A stretch of 64,000 nucleotides of DNA from Sclerurus mexicanus (taxonomy: Eukaryota > Chordata > Aves > Passeriformes > Furnariidae). How positions within the stretch are numbered: position 1 is the stretch's first letter; each line of letters starts with the position of its first letter. Below are positions 1 to 10,605 of the stretch, piece after piece. The notes below the pieces were generated by a model, which did no database searches, was not told where the DNA came from, and saw only the letters and a list, made by a program, of their open reading frames with translations. The DNA lies in the NCBI GenBank assembly GCA_013396755.1, contig VWZF01002523.1, positions 248,001-312,000 on the forward strand, in the 5' to 3' direction. The position numbers and the translations under genes are program-made.

Positions 1-2700
1 ACATTAATGGGGCTCCATTAAATTCAGCCCTGGGGCCCCCTTTCTTCAGGCTGTGCTGTCAGATATATTTTGCAGCCCCACTGCTCTTTGGATGGATGGC
101 TCAGTCCTGTTCCATTGCTGGCTGCCAATGGGCCACCAGTGCTGGAGCCCTGCAAGTTCTGGTGTGGTGACAGCAGCAAGAACCTCCCCTCTGCACGAGA
201 GCAAGTCCTGGCTGTCGGAGCTTTATGAAATCCATGGAGACAGCAGAGGTGAGGAAGGTTGCTTAAAGGAAGGACAGGAGTGGGCTGAGAGCCTGCAGGC
301 TGAGGGAGGCAAGAGCTATTTAAAGACACCATCTTGGCATCCTCCAGTAGATGGATTACAAGCTTTCAAGCAAGGCTTCAGCAAAGGCTAAACAGCAGGG
401 TAAAAAAGGCAGCTATAAACAAAAAGGCATCCTTCAAAAAAACCCAGCTGTGGCTGAGTGAGAAAGAGCAAGAGGACCGTAAACGGTGGAAGGTTAAGTG
501 TGAGAACAGATGGGAGAATGCCAAGAAAAAGTCTGAGAAACAGCTTCCAAGAAGCATTAATAGAAAATATGGGCTCTGTCAAACACATCAAGAGCAAGAA
601 GGCTGCTGGGGAGGGCTAGGAGACACTCCAGCTTTAAAAACAAAACAAAAATAGAAGCTCAAAGGAGTTAAAGCTATAGCTGCAAGCTAAAGGTCCTGCT
701 GTGCCTGAGGGCAGGGAGTTGCTGGAGGAAATGTCTCTTGAGGGGTAAAAGGCTCCAGAGGGGATTAAAGGAGGCATAAAGCTTCAAGTGTGATGCTTGA
801 TGGGCATGTCAGCAGCAGCTCTGTCAGATCCATGGTGGACACACGGACAAATATGGTCTATTGGAGAGGAGTCAAGGCAGCTCTGGCCGTAGGAAGAGAT
901 TCCTTCCAACCTATCGTCCCTCTCTGAAGAGGCCGGCAAGCACATGCTGTGGGGAGTCAGTGGGTACCAGCTCCTTGGGTCTGCAGGGGATCTTGGGTGG
1001 GCTTTCCAGACATCAGGAAGCTGCAGGGGGGAAGGTCATCTCACGGATGACAGTGTGGGAAAGGTAGCACACAACTGTGAGGATGGTGCTATGGGAACAC
1101 AGGCTGGGACAGTGCTGTTAAACATCACATGCATGGGGAGAAGGGGGTCAGTGGCCGAGGAGCAGACATTGTGTTCCTTGGGTAGGCTACTCAGGGAGAA
1201 GTTGCGAGGATCTGTGGGAAGGTCTCTTGAAAGTGGCAATGAAGCAGCTGTTGGAACGCCTTGTAGAGCAATGCAAAGTGATGCGCATGGGACAGATGTG
1301 GTCCTAACTCTGCGTGTAAAAGTGTAGGTGAGGTTGGCTTCAGGAGTGAGGATTTGAGGGCACAACAGATGAAAGCACCAGCATAGCAACAGGGGGAGAA
1401 GATCTTTATTAAGAAAATTTACTATTATGAAGTGCCAGAAGAGTGACAACAAAGGGGATAGCAGAGCAGAAACATGTGGATCACCCACATCTGGAAAAAT
1501 GCTGCTTGGCTGCCCATAGCGCAGGGGGCTGCAGGGGAGCAGGCAAGGTGAGCATGGAGTCATGAGGATGACCCAAAGACACAGCAAAGAAACAAAGAAA
1601 GTTTCTTTCCAACAAAGAAACTGTCACATGCCCACATTCCCGTCTGTGCCCGTGATGGGAATTTGTCTTGCTTTTGGGCAAGGATCGTCACCCCCCAGTG
1701 CCACAACTTCAGCTGCGACTTCTCTGGAGCTCCCCCCAGGACAGTGAATGTCCCCTCACTCTCATCCAAAAACCAGCACTAAGGCATTTTCAGCCACAAA
1801 AGAATCCTCATTGGAGGATTCACATGTATAGTCTTTTCTCAAGCTTCCTCCTTAGATGGAGCATTGAGAGCTCCGATGCCACAGGGAGACCCCAGATTCT
1901 AATCACTGTGGAAATGGCTGGGGGCTGCAGCTTGCCTGACCTCCCAAGGGGTGGAAAGCAGCCTGGGAGGCAGCACCAACACCATCAGGGGCAGGTTTTG
2001 AGGCAAGCACCAGAATGGACAGGGAGGAATGAAGATGAGGATGGGTGCCACAAGCCAGGCAGAGCTAGTGCTCTGCATGGAACTGAGCCTTGTGAGGAGG
2101 GGCCAGGTCTGGCTAATCCATGTGTGATCAAGATGCAGGCAGTTAAAGAGGGTTTTGAAGCACTGCTGAGCCAGGGCTGGTTTTGCCTCAGAAAGGCAAA
2201 ACCTCTTACCTGCCTTTTTTCTCCTCCGCTCATCCATGTTTTGCAAATATTAAAATATGACGACAGTGCACTCCTGCTCGGAGCAGCGGAGGTGGAGGGG
2301 TGGGTTTGGGGCAGCCCAAATTCACCCAGCAGAGAGATTCCCAAGTCAGAGTGGGTGGTTTGGGACTGAATCAGAGCTCAACCCACTAAGGGTCCCAGTC
2401 ACTTGCAGCACCCAGTGAACCACCTCCATAAAGCCTCCCTTCCCTCCCAGTTCAGAGCTGGATAATCCCAGTCCCCATAAGAGATGTCCATCAAGGGGAC
2501 ATGCTGTAGGAAGAGCCCCTCTGCCCCCTGCCACCCCGGCAGAGCCCTGTGGGGAGGCATCCCCCTGGCATCCCGCACATCCTGGCCTCTCTCACCTCTC
2601 CAGGCACGTGTGGGGCAGCGCTGCTAATCCTTTGCACATCTTGGCAGGCTGTAGTTTCCTCAGCCGTGAGAAGAGTGTGAGTGATGGCTAAACCAGACAG
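1..2700. other. No gene recognised (left flank)
   Basis: I found no exon with recognisable homology on either strand. The longest open frames (for example plus 1668-2369 and minus 1036-1587) translate to low-complexity, Ser/Pro/Leu-rich protein without domain signatures and look like chance. A minus-strand AATAAA lies at about 1405-1410 but could not be tied to a coding exon. Confidence 0.5.
334..654 (+). repeat. Lys-rich open frame, possibly an old transposable-element fragment
   Basis: A 106-codon frame is very rich in Lys/Arg/Gln (segments such as KKAAINKKASFKK and ENAKKKSEKQL). Its composition differs from the Ser/Pro-rich chance frames around it and resembles degraded retroposon coding sequence in bird genomes. 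No reverse-transcriptase motif is visible and no splice context was found, so the assignment is weak. Confidence 0.2.
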
Positions 2701-2734
2701 CAGTGGCTCCGTCTGCAGCCCAGCTCCCCCGTCT

Positions 2735-2790
2735 CGTTCCTATATAGCGCTGGGAGCTGGACCCCCGCCAGCCCCGTAACCAATGCCGGC
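2735..2790 (+). promoter_or_regulatory. Possible TATA-type core promoter
   Basis: A TATATAG box at 2741-2747 follows a C-rich stretch and is followed by GC-rich sequence, as in a TATA promoter with a start site near 2770. An ATG at 2783 opens a 61-codon frame with no recognisable domain. No downstream gene could be identified, so this is only a candidate. Confidence 0.2.
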
Positions 2791-2810
2791 CAGCCTGCTG
2801 CAGCTGGCCC

Positions 2811-5800
2811 CGGCCCCAGCGGCTTCTGGATTTTGTTTTCTCCTCTCTAAGCTCACACGGGGTGGAAAAAAAAAAAGTGGGTTTTCTGGGGTGAGATCAG
2901 GTAATCAAATTGGAAGGGCCAAGCTGCTGTCTGGGGGGGCTTCAGGAAGCCCACAGCGTTTCTTTTAATGACGTATCAGGCTCCAGGTCAGTATTTAGAA
3001 GAGTCAGGTAGAAATGCTTCATTCTAGTGAGGTATTTTCTAATGAAAAGAGTACTTTCAGAAAAATAAAAGTTCTTACAAGAAGTCTTGCTGTTAGTTTA
3101 AAGGCTGTGGCTACTGTCAAAGCATCCATATAGCTTCAAGAGCGGCTATCAGCTGGTGGGTAACAGTGACTTTTGTTCCAGAACAAGTTCATTTTCCTGT
3201 AAGCTTGAAGAAAATAAGTCTTTCCATCATAGCAAATGTTCTGGTTTTATCTAACAGTGACACTTTGATGAGTCCAAAAACATCTGCAGTATGAGTTTCT
3301 TCCAGCCTCAGCCAGGCACCCGGGCACAGTGTAAGTGCAACACGAACAAATGAGGCTGCCTGCTGAGGGGCAGCTCATGACAAACACAGGGACCAGCCTG
3401 GCCCCGAGGGGTCCCACAGCCAAAGCCTTGGCTTGCTCGCCCCCCTCATGGCTGCTCAGGGAGAGGCTGAGCTACAGCCAGCAGCTGTAATGGAGTCACT
3501 TCTAACACAGCTTAGCAGCACTTGGAGTGGACAGGGTGGCCACAACCAGCCCCGAAAATCTGCCGTGTGCCTGTCTGACCTTGGCTGTCTGGGTAAATAT
3601 GAAAATGTGCATGTGAGTGCCTTGTTTAACTTGTTTAAGCTGGGAATAGGAACCTTGCTCCCAACCTGTCTGTCCACACCCTGGGGCACCAACAACTCTC
3701 ATTGCCCTGACCAGACACACTCGTACCCCAGCCCGGGGCTACATTTAAATTCAGCCCTGGGCCCCATTTTGCTTTTTGAGCTGTGTCAGAGCTGTGCCTG
3801 GCTCTGCTTCCAGCTGGATTTTGGACTTGTTCTGGGATTGTGCAGTAAGATGCTGTCTGCATTTCAGCATGTGAGTGCAGTAAGTGAAAGCTGGAAGTCT
3901 GTTGGAAAATGTGCCTCCCTGGAGAGCTTGGGCTAGCTTTGTACTGGTTTGTAATGGAAACTGAATGAAAAAAAAAAAAAAGTACAGTCTTGCAGAGGGA
4001 TGGGATGCTGGAATGATGTTTGCCTGAGCTTAGGCTGATTAGAGCCTCCCAGATGAACCCTGGCAGGGGTACCAGACCTGGGGTCTGGTGGGCTGCCCCT
4101 TCCCACTGCTGGCATTGAGGTGCCCACCAGCTTGCCTCATGTCTTGCATAGTGGGTAAAGAAAAAACCTCCAGCTGCAGAGAATGGAGGTTCTTTACTCC
4201 TTTCCAGGCTGCTATTCTGCCCTTTACCCAGAGGAGTCAGGAGGAGGCTTTTTTATTAGCATGGAGGTACCACACCTGAACTGGGGCTTGTCCAGTGGCC
4301 CCAACTCCCAGCAGCCAGGGTGCAGCCCCTGCTCTCCAAAGGAAAGCAGCCTTGTAAGCTCTGCACCCTTGCTGGGCTGTACCACTGCCCTTGGGATCAG
4401 AGAGAATGTCAGGGCCATACAATTACTAGCAGGGATGTTACCAGAATGTGACTGAGTGCCAGGTCAGTGCCTGCCAGCTCAGAGGCTGTTTGGAAAATGT
4501 CCTTTGAAGCATGATGCTGTTTGCAGGATGCTTTGCCAGCTGTCCAGGCATCCCCTGGCTCAGAGAGGAGTGGGTGGTGGTGTGGGCTGGGTAAGAGGTG
4601 CTGGCAATTCTCACAGCTCAGGGCTGGGAAGGACAGCAGGGCCATGGGACTGCATGGGAAACCCCTACAGCCCTGCACTCGCTGCTGAGCCATTGGGAAT
4701 GCAGTTATTTTTTCTCATTGATCTTCAGTAATAAAGGCAGTATCGGAATCCCAGGAGGTTTTGGGTCTGTGGGACGAGGCGGTTTGTGCAAATGCTGTCC
4801 AGCAGACACTGAGCATCCTTCTGTGCTCTCCTCCCAGCTGCCGCTAGGGCTGCAATCCCCAGGAAAGCAGAGACACGCCCCAGGCATGCCAGGGGCATGG
4901 CCCCATCTCTGCAGACTTTCTGTTGCTTGGAGAAGCCCAGTGAGACACCGTGGAGGAACTGGGTCTGTCCCCTAAAGACGTTTGCCTTCTTTACCTCTTT
5001 CAGCCCTAGGTGGGGAAATTGCCTGCTCCTGTGGCTCTGCTGTAGTTCAGTGACTGCTGCTCTATGATCTCTCCCACAGCTCTGAGATGGGGGTTTAATG
5101 AGTGCACAGAGCAAACTGGAGAACTGAGGTCCAAAATGTGTGAGGGAACTCCATGCAAAAAGGTGATAAGGAAGTTATACTGTGTGTTGGGATTGCAGTT
5201 GTGCATTTTAACAGAGCTGTATCAAACACTGAAGAAGAAACTGTGTACTATTGAGCAGAAACAAGGGCAACACAGAAATAGCTTGTATTTTCCGAAGACC
5301 TTTGTCCAGCAAATGTTTGTTTTGTGTGTTTCAAGGCTTCAGAGTGCTAAGAAAATATTTCCAATAAGAAATTACACAGACCTTCCTTTTCTTCCCACGA
5401 CAGCTTAATTTCTTTAAGAGCCCTTCTGGGAGAGCTTTTTGGAGATTCGAGTGCACTCTGAGGACCAGATTGTCTTGTGTACACAATAGCTGGCTTCCTC
5501 CAAGAGCGCTCAAGGCTTGTGTCTTGCAACTGCCCCCTCAAAAGCCATGTGGAATCTCCCATTACACCCGATTTATCCTGGGTCTGTTATTTCCAGACTT
5601 TATTATCCTTTCTAACAACATGCCTTTTATAGAAGGCAGCCTAGCTGCTTTGTAGTTTCCTGGTTCCCACTGGAACTTTTTGAAAACTAGTATCATATTT
5701 AACAACGTTGACTTTCTGGTAAAGGGGTCACTGCAATTCTCACCCAGGACAGCATCTGGCAGTTCATCTGACTGCTCCTTCTGGCAGTTTTTTAGCCATG

Positions 5801-7425
5801 TGTTCTAAAAATGGGGTTAAAAATATTCCCCCCCCCATGCAGTTTGGGACAGTCATGCAAATGTGTGTCCCCCAAGCAATGACACTAGTGTGAGCTCCTT
5901 CACATCAATGGGCAATGTAAGTAACCCATCAAGCCTTTCTATGATGCCTCTTTTCTTCCTATAGAGCCTAATCACATCCTGTCCCTGAGGCTCCCTTTCT
6001 GTTTCTCACACAGTATTAATTCATTTTTATGCCTTTAGGATGCTTTCCTCAAGTCTTCTTGAGGAAAGGCTTGTCTTTCATCTGTAGCTTTCCAGAGCTT
6101 GCATTCCTTTTACATTCTCTCAACTGTATGCAATTTTCACTTCTTTTAAGGTCTTACCACTTGAGGTGTTCATTTCCACTCCCCTATATAAGCACACCCC
6201 CTTTTTTAAAAATTTCTTTGAGCGCTGGAGTGCATTATGCCTGTGTAACCCAGTGCTGCGTGCTTGAACAGGTTTCCTGCTCCAAAAGCTCGACACCCCT
6301 CTGAAACCTGTGTGATGCATCTGACCAGACTACCTCTCATTTCCCTTTGGACATGAATATTACTCTACAGGTATCACTTTTGCTCTCACTTGGAGTCTGA
6401 GCAGTAACTGTGGCTCTGCGGTCCCATTGAACTAAGCCCCACACATGGTTGAGGATTTGCTTGGGTGCAGGCCTTGCACCATCTCACTGCCTCTGCCAAC
6501 TGAGGTCCTGTCCAATGATTAAAATGCTTGTGTAGAGGACAGAGATGAGATCCAGGCTCCCTCCATTTACCACATCCAAGTCACTGACACAGGAGCCATG
6601 GGTGAGGTCAGAGAAAATCCTGGAAAGCAGCATTACCCAGAGTGCCGGGACTCTGGCCAGCTGGGAATTTGGGAGTCACGTAAGTCCTGCATCCCAGCTG
6701 TGGAGCCACCAAGTTCCTCGACCCCGAGCAGAAGGCCTGAGAACAGTTGGGGCTGCGGCTGGGACAATGCACTGCTCATTGTGCCTGCTCCATGCCCACA
6801 GAAGGAAACTGCTCTCTTTCTGGTACCTGGGCAGTGTGGGGCAGGGGCAAGCCCACTTGCAGATGTGCATGTGGCTGGCCTCAGCTCTTGCACATGCAGA
6901 GTATCCTCGGCAACGTGGGGCTGAGCTCTGATTTATTTGTGTCCATAAGGAAAGCCCAGAGAGACGTGCAGGGACAGGTATTTTCAAGTCAACACAAGCA
7001 TCTGCATGGTGTTTATGTGACTATAGGAACCAAACTACAACCCAGGTCTAAACAGCTGTGTCCCTGCAGCAGTCCCTCAGCACCCTGAGCAGATCAGTGA
7101 GGACAGGCTGTGTTGTTTGTAGAGACCTGCTGTGGGCAGAGCCACTCCTGCAGGCGCCTCAGCAGCTGCTGCTGAGCATCCAGGAGCTCCTCTATCCAAG
7201 TGGCACTGGTGCCACCATGTGCTCTGTGAGCTGTAGCCTCTGCACAGACAGCTGAGTGCTGTTTCTGCTTTCCTGTGTGCATCTATTGCAGGGCCACTTG
7301 CCTGTGTACATTCCCTGAAGGGTCACTAAAAGACACAATCTGGACAGATAAGGCTGGGTTGTTGATGTGCAGGTGACAGACATAATTTCAACACAAAGCT
7401 GGCACAAAGAGATCAGTCATAGGGT
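2811..7425. other. No gene recognised
   Basis: This 4.6 kb stretch of mixed composition has only short chance frames. It contains small A-runs (near 2868 and 3969) and a C-run near 5830. I saw no splice-bounded exon with recognisable homology on either strand. Confidence 0.45.
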
Positions 7426-7677
7426 TTTATTTGAGGCCTGGATTACACTTCTACCCGCATTTGCGTGTCGGATCCAGGCAGCAGAGTGCATTGTTTCTCC
7501 TCACCCAGCACCTGTGTTTTCGATCCCTGGACAGAAGGAGCCGCTGTGCAAAGAAGTGCACCTCTGGCTCCATGTTAGCCATGCAAGCACCCTGCACCTC
7601 TCCCATGCATGCGCTCATCCTCAGCGTAAACGAGCATCTGAATGGCAAATCAAGCTCTTCCTGCCATCCCTTTTGCT
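7426..7677 (-). other. 3' UTR and poly(A) signal of the HTATIP2-like gene
   Basis: On the minus strand the stop codon at 7678-7680 is followed about 250 bp downstream by AATAAA (complement of 7426-7431). That gives a short, plausible 3' UTR for the HTATIP2-like transcript. Confidence 0.6.
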
Positions 7678-7903
7678 CTATGTGCCCTGCTGTGGCACTG
7701 CCTTTCCCAGTTCATGGATGGCCCTATTCTCCAGCACATCCACCTTCCCCTTGCCTGGCTGCAGCACACTGGCTACCATAGCCCTGGCCACCGTTTCCAC
7801 AGGCACTGAGTAAGCAGTGGGGCAGAACCGAGCCACAACACCCAGGAACTGCTGAGTTATCCACTCCATGGGCCGGGACTCCTGGCGCTTGCACAGCAGT
7901 ACC
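7678..7903 (-). CDS. HTATIP2: HTATIP2-like last coding exon
   Basis: The acceptor is CTGCAG immediately upstream on the minus strand. The exon enters in phase 2 and encodes 75 residues ending in LGKAVPQQGT before the stop. It contains the conserved CKRQESRP and SVPVETVARAM segments, which match the human C-terminus (DRQESRP, SVPVVTVVRAM). Confidence 0.9.
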
Positions 7904-9535
7904 CTGCAGAGCAAGGAGGTAAGATAGGTCAGCCTGAAACCATCCCCAGGGGAAAGCTAGAGACTACATTCTATAGTTGCACTAGGGTGCAAACCAGCTT
8001 CCTAAACCCACATGGTCTTTGGGGCCTTGGCAGGGTCACAAAATGCGACTAAGCTGAGCCCTTGCACACTAAACTCCTTTCCCCACTGTGCTGCCAGAAG
8101 CGGGATGCCAGTTCTCCTAGGCAGCAAGCACAGTGCAGCTGAAAGGACAGAAGTGAGTATTCCTCCCCCATAAGGTCAAGGTCCATGCGGAGATAAGCTC
8201 TGACCTATGTGCTCCAAGCTTCTTGTCCTTGCACAGCACGTGGCACTAACATTGGGATGGGTCCTGGGAACAGAGCTTCCTTTCTGCAGCACTGGGAAAC
8301 AGTCTGCTCATCCATGAGCTGCATTTGTAGCTGGTGGCTTTCTTCACTTCCCTCCCCTTATGCATCCTTTCTCCATCTCCCAGCCTGCTGTCCTGGCAAC
8401 CCTCCACCCCACCCACATCCTCTGCCCTCCTCCAGGGCTACTCACGCTGGCCGGAGAATGGTACAGTGATCAAAACCAACCGCCTGGACCAGGTTCTCCA
8501 CTTCTCCCTGTCGGAGCAGTCAGGCAGGATGAAAGGAGACAAGGATGACTGCAAGCACCATCCCTGCTGCCCCACGGATGGGCAGGAGAGAGTTGCTGAG
8601 CCATGGGCAGGACTGCACTAGTGGCAGTGCAAAGCTGCAATAGGCCAGGCAGGGAGCAGCTCTCCAGGACAGGCAACATGGGGCGAGTGCCCGCAGTGGA
8701 CACAGACCGTGGGTCGGCAGCGCACCCTTGTAACCATCATGTTAACTGCAACAGGCTGCTCTTGAGAGCATCTGGACTTAACATCCAGCCTGGGGGTGGA
8801 TCCAGCCGGCACAAGACGCTGGCAGACAGCTGTGATTTCAGCAGGTGTTGGGAGCTGCAGCACACAACATACGGGGAAAAAAGCGACAGGTATTGTCCCA
8901 CCTGGGGAGCCTGTGGGCTCTCCAGCCCTGGATAGTTCACGTTTCACTTGGACATAGGCCTGAGTCTCCCCACCCAGCTGTGAAGCAGCTTGAGGTTGGG
9001 CTAGAGACCCCAGAGAGTCTTTCTGGGTTTGAAGAGGGAGACAGACACTGCATACAGGTGTTGTGCTGCTTAGAAGCCAGTCGCACAGCTGTCCAGCCAG
9101 CCCTTTCCCTTGTCCCACAGCAGCAGGAGGACCCCAAGAACCCTTTGCATCTCTTGAGACCTCAGCTACTCCTTCCTTCGCATCCCAGCATTCTGTGACT
9201 CCTGCAGGGGTACCAGGAGCCCAACCCGGCTGCCTCTCACCTTCACTCGGAGGTAGAGGAAGCGGCTCTGCGCATTTGCCCCCTGGGAGGACTGCAGGAC
9301 AAAGTGTTTGCAGCCCCCTGCCCGCGCCAGCTCTGCTGCCTGCGCCACGTAGTCCCGGTCCACACGGACGAAGCCGTCCTGCGGGCAGAGGGAGAGGAGG
9401 GTCAGCGGGCAGGGAGGGCAGAGGGCTCTGCCGAGGGGAAGGGGGGCCGCACTCACTGCGCCGGCCTTGGCCCTGGTTGTGCCCAGGCAGCAGAAGCCCA
9501 CGTCGTGCCCCTGGAAGGCGGCGGCGTGCTCGCCN
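7678..9535 (-). CDS. HTATIP2: HTATIP2/TIP30-like oxidoreductase, C-terminal four exons (5' end missing)
   Basis: Four minus-strand exons join in frame: 9457 to about 9535 (5' limit unclear), 9241-9378, 8446-8507 and 7678-7903. All visible splice sites are GT-AG. The translation follows human HTATIP2 closely: AFQGHDVGFCCLGTTRAKAGA, then GFVRVDRDY, AELARAGGCKHF, YLRVKGEVE, LLCKRQESRP, and the end LENRAIHELGKA. The family is an atypical short-chain dehydrogenase that binds NADPH and has been linked to nuclear import regulation and tumour suppression in mammals. The SDR Tyr-x-x-x-Lys pair is present as YLRVK at the end of the 9241-9378 exon, with SS in LQSSQGA as the catalytic-Ser region. The N-terminal Rossmann GxSGxxG exon was not found. 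A single N at 9535 sits where homology stops, so part of the gene may be collapsed there. The identity is well supported; whether this is the orthologue or a paralogue is open. Confidence 0.88.
8446..8507 (-). CDS. HTATIP2: HTATIP2-like exon (GEVE segment)
   Basis: A 62-nt exon lies between a CCGACAG acceptor and a GTGAGT donor on the minus strand. It encodes GEVENLVQAVGFDH followed by CTILRP, which aligns with human GEVEAKVEELKFDR and VFRP. It is too short to stand out as an open frame and is supported by matching phases on both sides. Confidence 0.88.
9241..9378 (-). CDS. HTATIP2: HTATIP2-like exon (SDR active-site segment)
   Basis: A 138-nt exon, phase 0 at both ends, flanked by GCCCGCAG and GTGAGA splice sites on the minus strand. 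It encodes DGFVRVDRDYVAQAAELA through FLYLRVK, including the Tyr-x-x-x-Lys motif. It aligns without gaps to human HTATIP2. Confidence 0.92.
9457..9535 (-). CDS. HTATIP2: HTATIP2-like exon, 5' limit disrupted by an ambiguous base
   Basis: The exon ends in a clean GTGAGT donor after KAGA. It reads upstream through GLCCTCGTNGFD-like HTATIP2 sequence in the order EHAAAFQGHDVGFCCLGTT. Immediately upstream of EHAAAF is a single N at 9535, and beyond it no frame resembles the expected human segment (…DFEKLDDY). The N probably marks lost sequence rather than one uncertain base. Confidence 0.75.
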
Positions 9536-10558
9536 GGCCGCAGGAGCCGCAGCCGGGTACGAGGCCGTCCCCAGGGGCTGCGGGGTGCCCGGGGACCGTG
9601 TCTGCCCCAGGGACCCCCGCTCGGCGCCGCTGCTGCGCCCGGGTGTCGGCTGGAGCGTCCCCGCCTGGTGTCCCCCGATCGCTGTGCCCGCCCTGCTCAG
9701 GCGGAGGGGATGTGACCCGCAGGGATGCTCAGAGGGGTCTGTCGGGCTGCCCACCGGGGTGTCCGGCAGGTGTGTCCCCTGGGCAGGAGGCGGGTGAGCC
9801 CCCGGCAGCCTTGCAGTGGCTCCGGTGTGAAGCAGCCGCTGGTGGCTGAATAACAAGGGGATGAAGCCCGCTTCCCAGGCTGAGCAGGTCCTGGGATGCG
9901 CTGACAAGCACAGACCCCCTACACTGTGTCCCTGCCTGGGAGTTACCCCTCTGACAGGGAGTCCATGTCCCACCGGGACACGGTTCTGGAGCAGGCGGGG
10001 CTCCGCACAGCCGCTCCCGTGGGAGCACCGCGGCGCCCTGCGGCACCTCCGCCCCGTTTGTCCTGATTCCTGGGCAGGGCGGTGCAGGGGCCTGAATGGC
10101 AGCTTTCGGGATCAGCCGGGCGGCTTTCCAGCCCGGCGTGCCTGCCAGGCGCTGCCCCTGGCTGAGGTCTGAGGATGAATCCCTGGCGCACGTGCCGTTT
10201 GCGAGGCAGGACGCGCGTCATGGATGTCACCGGGATAATGGCTGGCATGTCGCTGCACCGGCCACTGTGCCGCCGGCACCCACGGCCGTGCGCCCCGTCC
10301 GTCGGGCTCCGCTCCGCAGCCACGGGCAAACCCAGGTGGGTGCGGGAGGGGCAGGCTGGGACGCGCCGGGGCTCGGGGGTGCTGGGACAAGTGCTTGAGG
10401 GTGGGAGGGGACAGTACGGTGTGACAGTACGGTGAAGTATTGGCAGCAGCGTGTGGGGTATGTGGTATGCTATAGGGTTTCATGGTATGGTGGGATCGGG
10501 ATGCATGGGGGCCATGCGGTGCTCCCACTGCTCATGGTCTGCTTCTCCTCCGTGGCAG
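9536..10558. promoter_or_regulatory. GC-rich spacer between divergent HTATIP2-like and PI-PLC-like genes
   Basis: About 1 kb of GC-rich, CpG-containing sequence separates the minus-strand HTATIP2-like exons from the plus-strand PI-PLC-like exon. The head-to-head arrangement suggests it holds 5' exons and promoters of one or both genes. A possible 5' exon of the PI-PLC gene with a CCCAG/GTGGGT donor ends at 10335, but its ATG at 10175 would not be in frame with the exon starting at 10559. The long open frames here are typical of GC-rich DNA. Confidence 0.4.
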
Positions 10559-10605
10559 GGCTCAGGGGGCCGGCCAGGAGCGGGGGTGCCCGCTCTCCGG
10601 CGGGC

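Noticed and set aside
1668..2369. 233-codon plus-strand frame in the left flank
   Set aside because: Translation is low in structure, with no motif or homology I can name.
8618..9973. 451-codon minus-strand open frame
   Set aside because: It runs through HTATIP2-like exons in another frame and through their introns and the GC-rich spacer. The translation is Pro/Gly/Arg-rich noise typical of GC-rich DNA.
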